Positions 16,235 to 24,294 of a DNA stretch of 64,000 nt are shown piece after piece. Under the pieces are notes generated by a model that worked only from the letters and a program-made list of their open reading frames with translations, was not told the DNA's origin and did not search any database. Within the stretch, counting starts at the first letter, position 1. Each line of letters begins with the position of its first letter. The stretch is taken from the NCBI RefSeq assembly GCF_001652275.1, contig NZ_LVZK01000001.1, forward strand, positions 1,116,001 through 1,180,000, written 5' to 3'. Source of the DNA: Peptidiphaga gingivicola (GTDB lineage: Bacteria > Actinomycetota > Actinomycetes > Actinomycetales > Actinomycetaceae). A program made the translations under genes and the position numbers.

Positions 16235-16822
16235 TCAGCGTCCGATCGCCCTGTGAGAGGCGACCCTGCCCCGCGAAAGCCTCGCCGGAGCGGGGCGGAG
16301 CTGCCTTTCCCAAGCTTTGCGCAGAAACACCATTCGAATCGAGTCCCAGCGCTTTCCGTTCCATTCGCGCGCCTCGGGAATCCTCGCGCACTCGGAGAAC
16401 CCCGCCCTGGAAGCGGCGCGCACCATCCGCTCGTTCCCGCTCCAGGTCGTCAGAGTCACGAGGTGGGCGTCCGTCTTCTCGAAGATCATCGAGACCCACA
16501 ATTCCAAGGCTTGGCGGCCGATTCCCCGGCCCCACCGATCCGGGTCGTAGAGGATGATGCCGACCTCCCACCAGCGGCTTCCCGCGGGAAGCTCCTCGTA
16601 CCTCGTGACGATCCCAGCGGGCCTGCCATCGACGAAGATCATGCGTCGGTCGGTGTCGCGAAACCACTCGGCGTCCTCGGCCATGAAATCCTGGATGCTC
16701 TTCCTTCCGGGCCTCTTGAAATGAGGGGCGTCCCAAAGGGCCCACTCCGGATTGGACACCTCGTGTATCCAATGCCAAAGGAAATAGAGGTCTGCCTCAA
16801 TTACGGGGCGCAGCTCAATCAC
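16235..16822 (-). CDS. GNAT-family N-acetyltransferase
   Basis: A 195-residue cytoplasmic acetyltransferase. The acetyl-CoA pyrophosphate loop reads DRWGRGIGRQALELW, preceded by the strand WEVGIILYDP, and the C-terminal part follows the RimJ/RimL-like layout (NERMVRAASRAGF). The substrate may be a small amine, an antibiotic or a ribosomal protein terminus. The GTG at 16822 is supported by GGGAGG five bases upstream. It lies 71 bases upstream of the esterase on the same strand, which nevertheless has its own -10 box. Confidence 0.88.
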   Translation of the reverse strand: MIELRPVIEADLYFLWHWIHEVSNPEWALWDAPHFKRPGRKSIQDFMAEDAEWFRDTDRRMIFVDGRPAGIVTRYEELPAGSRWWEVGIILYDPDRWGRGIGRQALELWVSMIFEKTDAHLVTLTTWSGNERMVRAASRAGFSECARIPEAREWNGKRWDSIRMVFLRKAWERQLRPAPARLSRGRVASHRAIGR

Positions 16823-17216
16823 GACGGACCTCCCAGGTGTGCGATCCGGAAACGGCGTGCCCAGTCCGGCCGGATACGGTGTTTCTCGCCCGAGGACGGC
16901 CCCGAAGGCGAGATTTAGATGCGTGCAACGGGCTGTGCGAGCAGCCCCGCGGCCATGGCCGCCCTCTCATTATAGCGGTGCGTATGGGCAGCGGAGTCGT
17001 CCGGTGGTCTGAGATTCTCACGTTGGAGCGAGCTTGCTCCCAAAGGCCTCAGAGGCTTCAATATCGTCTAATTCTATGGGATTTGTTTAATCTTGAGCCG
17101 AGAATGCGTCGAATGAGCTGTCAGCGAGTCGAACGGGCCGCCAGCGAGTCGAACGGGCCGCCAACGAGTCGAACGGACTCGATATGGCGCGGGCACGCCC
17201 CGGTGGGACGTGCGAC
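16823..17216. other. Intergenic region without a convincing gene
   Basis: This 390-base region separates the divergent acetyltransferase and fumC genes. Open frames here lack ribosome sites and family-like composition. A locally AT-rich patch lies at about 17055-17095, and a 20-bp triplicated repeat lies near its right end. Confidence 0.6.
17121..17180. repeat. Three 20-bp tandem repeats upstream of fumC
   Basis: Copies at 17121-17140, 17141-17160 and 17161-17180 share the core CGAGTCGAACGG. The first two differ only at the first base, and the third has four changes. They end about 37 bases before the fumC -35 box, so they may bind a regulator, or they may simply be slippage products. Confidence 0.85.
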
Positions 17217-17246
17217 CTGACGGCCGTGCCGCTCCGCCGTTACCCT
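17217..17246 (+). promoter_or_regulatory. Promoter of leaderless fumC
   Basis: CTGACG (17217-17222), an 18-base spacer and TACCCT (17241-17246), then 6 bases to the ATG at 17253. No ribosome binding site lies between. Confidence 0.55.
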
Positions 17247-17252
17247 AGTGGC

Positions 17253-18668
17253 ATGGCAGATAACACAGCGACGACGCGCACGGAAACCGATTCCATGGGA
17301 GCCATCGAGGTCCCCGCCGACCATTACTGGGGGGCGCAAACCGAACGCAGCCTCCACAACTTCGACATCGGCAGGGAAACCTTCGTATGGGGCAGGCCCA
17401 TGATCCACGCGCTGGGCGTCTTGAAGAAATCCGCGGCGCTCGCGAACAAAGAACTCGGCGAATTGCCGGCGGACATCGCCGACCTCATCGCTCGGGCGGC
17501 CGACGAAGTCATCGCCGGAAAGCTCGACGCCGAGTTTCCCCTTGTCGTCTTCCAAACGGGGTCCGGCACGCAGTCGAATATGAACTCCAACGAGGTCATC
17601 TCGAACCGCGCCATCGAGATCGCGGGAGGCGAGATGGGGTCGAAAGCGCCCGTCCACCCCAACGACCATGTAAATCGCGGCCAATCCTCGAACGACACGT
17701 TCCCCACCGCCATGCACATCGCGGTGGTGTGCGAGCTGGCGGCCATGTACCCCAAGGTCCGTCGCCTTCGCGACACCCTTGATGCAAAGGCAAAGGAGTA
17801 CGACGACGTCGTCATGGTCGGCCGCACCCATTTGCAGGACGCCACCCCGATTCGCCTCGGCCAGGTGTTCTCCGGATGGGTCGCTCAGATCGACTTCGCC
17901 TTGGACTGCATCCGGTACTCGGACTCCCGCGCCCGCGAGCTGGCGATCGGAGGGACCGCCGTCGGCACGGGGCTCAACGCCCATCCCAAGTTCGGCGAAT
18001 CGACGGCTGAGAAGATCAGCGAGGAAACGGGAATCGAATTCACGCAGGCCTCCAACCTTTTCGCGGCCCTCGGCGCCCACGACGCCCTTGTGCAGGTCTC
18101 GGGCTCGCTGCGCGTTCTGGCCGACGCGCTCATGAAGATCGCCAACGATGTGCGCTGGTATGCTTCCGGCCCGCGCAACGGCATCGGCGAGCTGCTTATC
18201 CCGGAGAATGAGCCCGGCTCCTCGATCATGCCGGGGAAGGTCAACCCGACGCAGTGCGAAGCGATGACGATGGTTGCAACCAAGGTGTTCGGCAACGACG
18301 CCACGGTGGGCTTCGCCGGATCGCAGGGCAACTTCCAGCTCAACGTGTTCAAACCGGTCATGGCGTGGGCCATTCTCGAGTCGATTCAGCTCATCGGCGA
18401 CGCCTGCGTCAGCTTCGATTCGCATTGCGCGTACGGAATCGAGCCCAACCGCGAGAAGATCAAGGAGAATCTGGACAAGAACCTCATGCAGGTCACCGCC
18501 CTCAACCGTCACATCGGCTACGACAAAGCCTCGAAGATCGCCAAGAACGCGCACAAGAAGGGCCTGTCGCTGCGCGAATCGGCCATCGAGCTCGGATTCC
18601 TCACGAACGAGCAATTCGACAAGTGGGTCGTTCCGGCGGACATGACGCATCCCAGCGCCGCCGAATGA
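17253..18668 (+). CDS. fumC: Fumarate hydratase class II
   Basis: Converts fumarate and malate in the TCA cycle as a cytoplasmic homotetramer. The 471-residue length and all motifs fit: [14 protein letters not shown] (substrate binding), [23 protein letters not shown] (catalytic region), and the superfamily signature [15 protein letters not shown] on the flexible catalytic loop. I chose the ATG at 17253 over an in-frame opening at 17184 because it matches the conserved N-terminus and the leaderless promoter. The gene is monocistronic, with a long hairpin after it. Confidence 0.97.
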   Translation: MADNTATTRTETDSMGAIEVPADHYWGAQTERSLHNFDIGRETFVWGRPMIHALGVLKKSAALANKELGELPADIADLIARAADEVIAGKLDAEFPLVVFQTGSGTQSNMNSNEVISNRAIEIAGGEMGSKAPVHPNDHVNRGQSSNDTFPTAMHIAVVCELAAMYPKVRRLRDTLDAKAKEYDDVVMVGRTHLQDATPIRLGQVFSGWVAQIDFALDCIRYSDSRARELAIGGTAVGTGLNAHPKFGESTAEKISEETGIEFTQASNLFAALGAHDALVQVSGSLRVLADALMKIANDVRWYASGPRNGIGELLIPENEPGSSIMPGKVNPTQCEAMTMVATKVFGNDATVGFAGSQGNFQLNVFKPVMAWAILESIQLIGDACVSFDSHCAYGIEPNREKIKENLDKNLMQVTALNRHIGYDKASKIAKNAHKKGLSLRESAIELGFLTNEQFDKWVVPADMTHPSAAE

Positions 18669-18681
18669 GCCTCGAATCTGC

Positions 18682-18731
18682 AACGGCGGGCACGCGTCCC
18701 GCGTGCCCGCCGTTCATGCCGAAACGGCATG
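18682..18731 (+). terminator. Double hairpin after fumC
   Basis: A 15-bp perfect stem, 18682-18696 with 18700-18714, around a 3-base loop. A second stem, CATGCCG/CGGCATG (18715-18721, 18725-18731), follows at once. Together they form a strong terminator. Confidence 0.8.
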
Positions 18732-18796
18732 AGCAACGCGGGTTAGGCGGAACCACTGAACGCGGACTTGCCGTTTTCCAGGTCTAACCGTTTTGG

Positions 18797-18842
18797 CGAG
18801 GGCACAGGGCTCCGGCAGCCGCGAGCCCTGTGCCCTCGTTTT
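18797..18842. terminator. 16-bp-stem hairpin followed by TTTT
   Basis: CGAGGGCACAGGGCTC (18797-18812), a 10-base loop, and its exact complement (18823-18838), then TTTT on the plus strand. It could also terminate minus-strand transcription from the DeoR gene. Confidence 0.75.
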
Positions 18843-18910
18843 CGGGGCCCTGCGGTCGTTTGGGTCTTTTCGCGCCCGGCCGCTTCGGAGCTTCTTTCGC
18901 CCGGTCTTTG

Positions 18911-19015
18911 ACGCTCCGAGCTCGGTTGTCCGGGGTTGAGAGTCGGTTGTCTGGGGTTTAGAGCCGGCTGTCCTAGGCTCCGAGCTCGGTTGTCTGAGGT
19001 TCGGAGCCCGGCATT
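18911..19015. repeat. Five degenerate 21-bp tandem repeats
   Basis: Five consecutive units of about 21 bases share a core like GAGNNCGGTTGTC. They lie in the non-coding gap next to the end of the DeoR gene, with boundaries near 18931, 18952, 18973 and 18994. The 21-base period equals 7 codons or two helical turns. No gene is evident. Confidence 0.7.
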
Positions 19016-19026
19016 TTCGGATCATG

Positions 19027-19800
19027 CTAATCGCAGATCGTGATCGGCACTCCACTCGAGCGAAGGTCGACCAGAGATTCTTCTGGGATGTCCGACGTCG
19101 TGAGAAGATCCGCAAGATCTTCGAGCGTGCCGAATCTATGGACCGAAGAGCGCGTGAGTTTTCTGGGCGTGGCGGGAAGTATGGCTCGCGCGGCCGATTG
19201 CAGGATATTTCGTTTGAGCGTCGCGTCCGACGGGTTGATGCATGTGAGGCCGTTGGCGACGGACGCCGCGCAAGCTCCGAGAACGGCGACGTCGGCGCGG
19301 AAATCCCTCACGACGTCGATGACGGGGCTCGCGAGCATGGCGAGCGAAGCCGTTTCGACCGCGCCGCCGGGGACGACGACGCGCACCCCCGGCGCTTCCG
19401 CCAACGTCACGGCGGCCCGCAAGCTCAACGCGAGAACCGTGATGTCGCGCCCCGCCAGATTCTCCGCAACGAGGTCGCAGGTCGTTCCGTTGTCGAGGAT
19501 CACGCTCTCGCCGTCGTCGATCAGGCGGGCGGTGGCCTTGGCCAAAAGGTGCTTCGCCTCAAGATCTTGGGTTTTTCGAAGGGGAAAAGGATGGGCCGTT
19601 CCTCGTTTGGGGGAACGCAGCGCGCCGCCGTGGACGCGGGTGACGAGGCCCTCGTGCGCCAACTCCGTCAGGTCGCGGCGGATTGTCACGGCCGAGACGC
19701 CGGTCAGGCGCGCGAGCGCTGTGACGCTCACGGCCTCCGTCCCGTTCAGCGCCCGCATGATTGCCCTATGGCGCTCCGAGGCCAGCTGTCGAGGCTTCAC
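19027..19800 (-). CDS. DeoR-family transcriptional regulator
   Basis: A 257-residue sugar-phosphate-responsive repressor. The N-terminal helix-turn-helix is LARLTGVSAVTIRRDLTELA, followed by GLVTRVHGGA, the DeoR hallmark. The C-terminal sensor domain contains ILDNGTTCDLVAENL (the family usually has GSTT in the phosphate loop), VVVPGGAVE and LGACAASVANGLT. I chose the GTG at 19800 because CGAGGAAAAGAA precedes it; the same frame stays open to 20148 but runs through repeats and has no conserved content. It has no complete partner gene nearby, so its target sugar pathway is unknown. Confidence 0.88.
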   Translation of the reverse strand: MKPRQLASERHRAIMRALNGTEAVSVTALARLTGVSAVTIRRDLTELAHEGLVTRVHGGALRSPKRGTAHPFPLRKTQDLEAKHLLAKATARLIDDGESVILDNGTTCDLVAENLAGRDITVLALSLRAAVTLAEAPGVRVVVPGGAVETASLAMLASPVIDVVRDFRADVAVLGACAASVANGLTCINPSDATLKRNILQSAARAILPATPRKLTRSSVHRFGTLEDLADLLTTSDIPEESLVDLRSSGVPITICD

Positions 19801-19845
19801 TTCTTTTCCTCGTTTCCTTGATTTTCGTGGCTTTAGTCGCTTGCC

Positions 19846-19948
19846 GTCGGGGAATGGCCGCGTGCCCCGCTTCGGGATTCGGCCGCATCGACGGGCCGAG
19901 CGCGAATGGAGGTCGGGGAATGGCCGCGTGCCCCGCTTCGGGATTCGG
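19846..19948. repeat. Two exact 37-bp direct repeats upstream of DeoR gene
   Basis: Identical copies at 19846-19882 and 19912-19948, 66 bases apart. Each contains GGAATGGCCGCGTGCCCCGC and ends in CGGGATTCGG. They lie in the 5' region of the DeoR gene. They look like an interspersed intergenic repeat rather than a protein repeat. Confidence 0.9.
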
Positions 19949-20020
19949 CAGTGCCTCTTCGGCGCTGCCCGCTTGCATCTATTGTCCGGGCGGTTCGGTT
20001 TCCGGCCGGCCCTCAGAGAC

Positions 20021-20060
20021 GATCGTTTACGTTCTAAATGATCATACCCATTGATCGTTT
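20021..20060. promoter_or_regulatory. Candidate DeoR operator
   Basis: AAATGATCA (20036-20044) and TGATCGTTT (20052-20060) form an inverted repeat with one mismatch and a 7-base spacer. A further GATCGTTT sits at 20021-20028. The cluster lies between the DeoR gene and a rightward small ORF, in an AT-rich island. DeoR proteins often bind such repeated half-sites. Confidence 0.4.
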
Positions 20061-20134
20061 GGGCGGGTAGCCTCGTTGAGGTCAGGGCCTTTTCCGCATG
20101 GAAAAGCCAAATGTCAACAATGAATGGAGCGATC

Positions 20135-20272
20135 GTGTCCAACTTCATCTCCAGTGCCTACGGAATGTGGTTCGAGCGTGTGACGTCGAAGATCGATCTG
20201 AAGACGGACACCCGCGAAGGCTATCTCCGGGCGGTCATCGAAGAATTCACGCCGCACATCGTCCCCGCATAG
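20135..20272 (+). CDS. Small hypothetical ORF, possibly a gene fragment
   Basis: GTG at 20135 with GGAG about 8 bases upstream gives a 45-residue product (starts MSNFISSAYGMW, ends EFTPHIVPA). It has normal, protein-like composition with no signal peptide or membrane segment. It sits divergent to DeoR behind the candidate operator, where the regulated sugar gene would be expected, so it may be the remnant of a deleted gene. I do not recognise it. Confidence 0.35.
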   Translation: MSNFISSAYGMWFERVTSKIDLKTDTREGYLRAVIEEFTPHIVPA

Positions 20273-20548
20273 AGAACAATGGCGCCCGCTTAGAAGGCCT
20301 GTCGCGCAGGGAACGCCTCCTGCAACAAACGCACCGCGCAGGGAACTTGCATCGAAAACATACCGTTCCCGAATCGGAGAGCGGATTGGGAAAACGGCCT
20401 AGAAAAACGAATTGGAAAGCGGGCAGAGAACCGCGCTGAGGAGCCGATCTGAAGGGGCGCGATTCTCTTTCGGGGATTCTTGAACCGTCCGCCTGGCTCC
20501 TGCGCAGGCCGTCGTTTTGGCCGCGGCAGGGCATATGGCGAAAGTAAA
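20273..20548. other. Non-coding stretch with a 12-bp direct repeat
   Basis: No convincing gene. CGCGCAGGGAAC occurs at 20303-20314 and again at 20335-20346. The rest shows nothing I can assign. Confidence 0.5.
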
Positions 20549-20581
20549 GGGGCGGGGCCGACTGAATGTCGGCCCCGCCCC
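20549..20581 (-). terminator. Rho-independent terminator of the Aer-PAS gene
   Basis: GGGGCGGGGCCGAC (20549-20562), loop TGAAT, and its exact complement (20568-20581). Read on the minus strand the 14-bp stem is followed by TTTACTTTC. It lies 10 bases after the stop of the PAS gene. Confidence 0.85.
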
Positions 20582-20591
20582 GGTGCACGAG

Positions 20592-21956
20592 TCAGCCTTG
20601 CGCGAGGCGCGCTGCCATATCTTCGGCGCGGTCCACCAACGCCTTCATGCGAGTTGAATCGTGCTGCTCACCCAAAGCGTTGCAGCGAGCGGCAAGGCTC
20701 GCCGAGTCGTTGAGAATCTTTCCGGTGTAGTCGACGACTCCCTCAGAGATGCCGGGCACGAGCGCCGCGACGTCGTCAGGAAGGGTCATCGTTTCGGCCG
20801 TCGTCTTCCACATCGAGAGAACCTGGCTGGGAATGCCGAGCATTGAGATGGCCTGATCAATGTTCCACACGGTGTTGCTCGCCAGCCGGCGGAATGCCGC
20901 GGTCTGCTCTTCCATCTCGTAGAGCCCTTGGCGCAGAGCCTTGGTCAGCATCCAGATGGCTTCGACCGACTCGCGCGAACTGTCGCCGCTGTCGATGAGC
21001 TCGGCGATGAACGTCGCCAGCATCGTCGTGTGCAGCCGGGCGAGCGCCACTCGGAAGCGCGTGCGCGCACTCGTCTTTTCCAGCTCGCGCAGAGACTCGA
21101 CCAAACGGGTGAGAGTCGAGGCGACGATGCTCTGCATCGACGTCCACACCTGAAGCGGTTCGATGAGGGGCTGCATCGCCGGGCCGTGGGCGGAAATCGT
21201 CTCGATCGTCTCGGGCTTGACTGTGGCGTTGGACAGGCGACCTTCGATTTCGTCGGCCACTCGACGCAGTTCGGTCGACAGGTCGGCGAGGTCCTTCTGC
21301 TCGTCGACCCAAACGGCGAGTTCGTTGTAGACGCCCTCAATGGTCTCCAGCGCGTCGCGGAGAACGCCTTGGGCATTCGGTCTGCGCGGGAATCCCGCCG
21401 AGAGCGCCTCGCGCCCCGCGACCTCGGCCGGCAGCACTGCGTTCTGGAAATCCTCGTAGCTCGCAAACCCCAGGCCTTTGAGCATCTCCGCAGCCTTCTG
21501 GACCCCGGACGCCGCGGCCTCCCTGCGGCTTGCCCCATTTTCCTTCAGCCCGGCCTCGAACGCGTGGACGTCGCTGTAGAGACCGTTCGTCGTCGTGAAA
21601 AGGTCCTCGCACACCGGGCGGGTGCGAACCGAGAGGTAGCGATTGCCCGGCAGGGGAGTGATTGTGGCGAAAACGTCGTACTCGGACCCGTTCGCGGCCA
21701 GATTCCTCACGTATGCGGCGAAAGGCTCTCCCTTTCGGACGGTGTCCCAGAGAAGTTTGAAAGCCGCGCCGGGCATCTCCGGGTGGCGGATAATGTTGTG
21801 GGGAGAGGCCATCAACTCGTCGTGGGAGTAGTGAGAAAGCCGAACGAACACCTCGTTCGACGATTCAATGACGCCCTTCGAGTCAGTCACGGAAAAGAAC
21901 AGCTCGTCGATGCCGAACGAATGCACGGCGCCGGTTGGAACGACATGTTTGGCCAT
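20592..21956 (-). CDS. Stand-alone Aer-type PAS domain protein, no chemotaxis domain
   Basis: A 454-residue cytoplasmic protein. Residues about 15-105 match the PAS domain of Aer, the FAD-binding redox/oxygen sensor: VFVRLSHYSHDELMASPHN, IIRHPEMPGAAFKLLWDTV, then KGEPFAAYVRNLAANG. The remaining 340 residues are helical and Ala/Glu/Leu-rich. They contain neither a transmembrane segment nor the conserved methyl-accepting hairpin tip, so it is not a chemoreceptor in the usual sense. The ATG at 21956 has AAGGAG 8 bases upstream; in-frame codons before it lack a site. It is monocistronic with its own terminator. A redox- or energy-sensing role is inferred. Confidence 0.8.
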   Translation of the reverse strand: MAKHVVPTGAVHSFGIDELFFSVTDSKGVIESSNEVFVRLSHYSHDELMASPHNIIRHPEMPGAAFKLLWDTVRKGEPFAAYVRNLAANGSEYDVFATITPLPGNRYLSVRTRPVCEDLFTTTNGLYSDVHAFEAGLKENGASRREAAASGVQKAAEMLKGLGFASYEDFQNAVLPAEVAGREALSAGFPRRPNAQGVLRDALETIEGVYNELAVWVDEQKDLADLSTELRRVADEIEGRLSNATVKPETIETISAHGPAMQPLIEPLQVWTSMQSIVASTLTRLVESLRELEKTSARTRFRVALARLHTTMLATFIAELIDSGDSSRESVEAIWMLTKALRQGLYEMEEQTAAFRRLASNTVWNIDQAISMLGIPSQVLSMWKTTAETMTLPDDVAALVPGISEGVVDYTGKILNDSASLAARCNALGEQHDSTRMKALVDRAEDMAARLAQG

Positions 21957-22331
21957 GTAATAGGCTCCTTTTGGTGCGCGATGCAATGGAGCTGCATTGA
22001 CTGCGTGATCGGGTGCGTGATCCGCTGCGTGAGCTCCGTTGCGTTATTTAATACGGTGTCAATCTTATCAGTTGTCAGGCTTTTGAGCTCGCCCCGCAGT
22101 AGGATCTTTCCCTTGTGGCCCTAGGACTCGGGGTGGGAGTGAAACGGGCTCCGCCGGCGAGCGGCTGCAAACCGCGGAATCCGCGAAGGAACACTTAAAG
22201 CTGCTCCGCCGGGAAGCGCTCTGGCGTCGCTGTTACGAGGCGGCCTCGACGCGCTCGCCCTCCCAGGGAAAACGCATTCGAGGATTCGGCACGGTCCGAA
22301 GGCTTCCGCGTGGGCCCGCTCCCCGGACAGA
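21957..22331. other. Non-coding region upstream of the Aer-PAS gene
   Basis: This 375-base gap lies between the PAS gene and the end of the DUF808 gene. It contains the 12-bp repeats at 22002-22037 and an AT-rich segment near 22040-22065 suited to a minus-strand promoter (CTGACA, then TATTAA about 19 bases on). I see no gene in it. Confidence 0.5.
22002..22037. repeat. Three 12-bp direct repeats upstream of Aer-PAS gene
   Basis: TGCGTGATCGGG, TGCGTGATCCGC and TGCGTGAGCTCC lie head to tail, with a fourth partial TGCGTTAT just after. They fall between the probable promoter and the start of the PAS gene. They may be protein-binding half-sites. Confidence 0.7.
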
Positions 22332-23249
22332 TCAGTGGTCCGAGCCTCCGCGGACGCGGCCGACGGCGGCCTGGAAGGCCACTATGAGGCTGCCGAAGAC
22401 GAATCCGACCGCCAGCGAGCAGGACGTTTCGACGATCCACGAGAGAAATCCGCGGGGCACTGCCGAGGAAAGGCTGTGGACGACGTCGTGCGGCGCGGAC
22501 CAGCCGAGCTTGTCGCTGCCGCTGACGAGCAGGTGACCGCCGACCCACAGCATCGCCGCGACTCCGACCACGGTGATCGCCGAAAGGGCTTTGGGCATGG
22601 CCTTGACGAGGCCCCGCCCCATCTTTCGTGTGGCGGAGCTCTCTTTGGAGGCCATGTGCAGCCCGAGGTCGTCGATCTTTACCAGGCAGGCCACAATCCC
22701 GTAGACCAAAGCGGTGATCAAGACCGCGACGACAGCGAGGATCGCGGCCCGGTAGGCGATGTTCTGTTCGGTGACTTCGGCGAGAGCGATGACCATGATC
22801 TCGGTTGAGAGGATGAAATCGGTGCGCACGGCGTTTTTGACGATCGCGTCTTCCGCCTGGCCGCCTTCCGTGACCGCCGCCTGCGCTTCGCCGTGTCCCG
22901 TGAGCTTGCCCCAGATCTTGTGCGCCCCCTCGAAACAGAGATAGGAGCCGCCGGCCATCAGCAAAGGAGTCAAAGCCCACGGCGCGAAAGCCGACAAGAG
23001 GAGAGCCCCGACCAAGATGATGCCCTTGTTGACGAGCGATCCTTTCGCGATTCTCCCGATGATGGGGATCTCGCGCTTGGGATCGATACCCTCGACGTAC
23101 TGCGGCGTGACCGCCGTGTCGTCGACGACGACCGCTATCGCCTTCGATCCCGCTTTGGCGACTCCCGCTGCGACGTCGTCCAAACTGGAGGCGGTGAGTT
23201 TGACGAGGGCCGCGATGTCGTCCAAGAGGGCGGCGAGTCCGGTTGCCAT
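22332..23249 (-). CDS. DUF808 (YedI-like) inner-membrane protein
   Basis: A 305-residue polytopic membrane protein. The N-terminus MATGLAALLDDIAALVKLTA, the VDDTAVTPQYVEG segment and EIPIIGRIAKGSLVNK are characteristic of DUF808. About five or six hydrophobic helices follow. The function is not known for the family. The ATG lies at the end of a 450-base gap and is preceded on the minus strand by GAGAAGGA. It has no operon partner. Confidence 0.88.
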   Translation of the reverse strand: MATGLAALLDDIAALVKLTASSLDDVAAGVAKAGSKAIAVVVDDTAVTPQYVEGIDPKREIPIIGRIAKGSLVNKGIILVGALLLSAFAPWALTPLLMAGGSYLCFEGAHKIWGKLTGHGEAQAAVTEGGQAEDAIVKNAVRTDFILSTEIMVIALAEVTEQNIAYRAAILAVVAVLITALVYGIVACLVKIDDLGLHMASKESSATRKMGRGLVKAMPKALSAITVVGVAAMLWVGGHLLVSGSDKLGWSAPHDVVHSLSSAVPRGFLSWIVETSCSLAVGFVFGSLIVAFQAAVGRVRGGSDH

Positions 23250-23612
23250 GGTTCTCCTTCTCGATGGGCTGGTACGAGCTTACCGGCTCGCGGCGGCCGT
23301 CCGAGTTTCGTTTTCGGCTTCCGGCGCCCTCCGGCTTCCGTTTTCTTTTCCGGCCTTCGGCTCTGGGGCGACGGCGGATTGTTGAGCTCGGGCCGCCGAG
23401 AAGCCGTCGGCGCGAGGCCGGGAAAGCGGCGTCGAACGACGGCGACGGGCTCCGTTGGGGAGCGCTCCACCGTGTGAAATGCCAAAAAAGGGGACTCTGC
23501 TCGGCGCGCACGTCTGCCGGCGTCGGGCAGTGAAATCCAAGGAAACCGGCGCCGTTGCTCGCGCGCCGTCGGAAGGCCCGCCTGCCGGGGGCGCCGAATT
23601 GGGCAGATCTGA
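23250..23612. other. Intergenic region without a convincing gene
   Basis: The region is GC-rich with imperfect repeats of CCGGCTTCCG/CGGCTTCCGG type near 23315-23360. Open frames on both strands have no ribosome site and Arg/Pro-rich compositions typical of non-coding GC-rich DNA. Confidence 0.5.
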
Positions 23613-23642
23613 TTGCTTGTGTCCGCTGCATGACGTTATAGA
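23613..23642 (+). promoter_or_regulatory. Promoter of TM2-domain gene
   Basis: TTGCTT (23613-23618), an 18-base spacer and TATAGA (23637-23642). Transcription from about 23649 would give a leader of about 53 bases with AGGTGA before the ATG. Confidence 0.5.
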
Positions 23643-23701
23643 CTGAGGGAAACCTACGCGGTTCTACAGCTTGCACTTTTCTATCTCAATCAGGTGAGTT
23701 C

Positions 23702-24145
23702 ATGTCTTATCAAAACTTTCCGAACCAGCCGCCGTCCGCCGGCTCGGCGGGAGGCGCCGGCGCCCCTTATCTCGGAGTCAACGGGGCCCCGAATCCCGGG
23801 GGCTACCCGAATCCGGGCGGATACCCCGGGGGTTACCCTAATGCTGGCCCCGGCGGGTACCCGAATCCGGGCAACGCCGCCTATGGCCAGGGGTATTACT
23901 ACCGTCCCGGCCGCGACCCGAACGCCTCAGACAAGAGCCGTCTTGTTGCCCTGCTTCTCGCCTGGTTCTTCGGCGTAATCGGCGTCCACCGTTTCTACGT
24001 CGGAAAGATCGGAAGCGGGGTCGCGATGATCTTCACGCTCGGCGGCCTGGGAATCTGGACGCTCGTCGACATCATCATGATCGCGGCGGGATCCTTCACA
24101 GACATCGACGGGCGTCCCGTAACTGTATGGGACACGGCGAACTGA
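23702..24145 (+). CDS. TM2-domain membrane protein with Gly/Pro/Tyr-rich N-terminus
   Basis: A 147-residue protein. Residues 1-75 are a low-complexity Gly/Pro/Asn/Tyr segment with repeats of GGYPNPGG. Residues about 78-130 form the TM2 domain: two helices joined by the GVHRFYVGKIGSG loop with the conserved HRFY motif, then WTLVDIIMI. Bacterial TM2 proteins are common and of unknown function; the repeats may drive clustering at the membrane. It is monocistronic. Confidence 0.88.
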   Translation: MSYQNFPNQPPSAGSAGGAGAPYLGVNGAPNPGGYPNPGGYPGGYPNAGPGGYPNPGNAAYGQGYYYRPGRDPNASDKSRLVALLLAWFFGVIGVHRFYVGKIGSGVAMIFTLGGLGIWTLVDIIMIAAGSFTDIDGRPVTVWDTAN

Positions 24146-24215
24146 CGCCTTCCGCCGGGGCCGCGGGCCGGCCGGGGCAGGCGTGCGCCTTCTGACGGGG
24201 CGGCCAGCTTGGGCT

Positions 24216-24241
24216 TTGACAGCGTGTGAGGCTGCTATACA
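24216..24241 (+). promoter_or_regulatory. Candidate promoter of YagU-family gene, short spacer
   Basis: Consensus TTGACA (24216-24221) and TATACA (24236-24241) are separated by only 14 bases. The hexamers are striking, but the spacer is shorter than usual, so activity may need an activator. Confidence 0.35.
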
Positions 24242-24294
24242 AGGGAATTGCCGTTTATGGTGTGCCTATCGCGATCATCGACAGGAGGACGCTC

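Noticed and set aside
18714-19115. Minus-strand protein with 7-residue repeats next to DeoR
   Set aside because: It starts inside the DeoR gene, crosses terminators and has no ribosome site; the period comes from non-coding 21-bp repeats.
19801-20148. N-terminal extension of the DeoR regulator
   Set aside because: The extension is encoded by intergenic repeats and the candidate operator; the GTG at 19800 has a good ribosome site and begins the conserved domain.
22195-23676. 493-codon open frame on the minus strand overlapping DUF808
   Set aside because: Another frame of the real DUF808 gene plus intergenic DNA; composition is Arg-rich and featureless.
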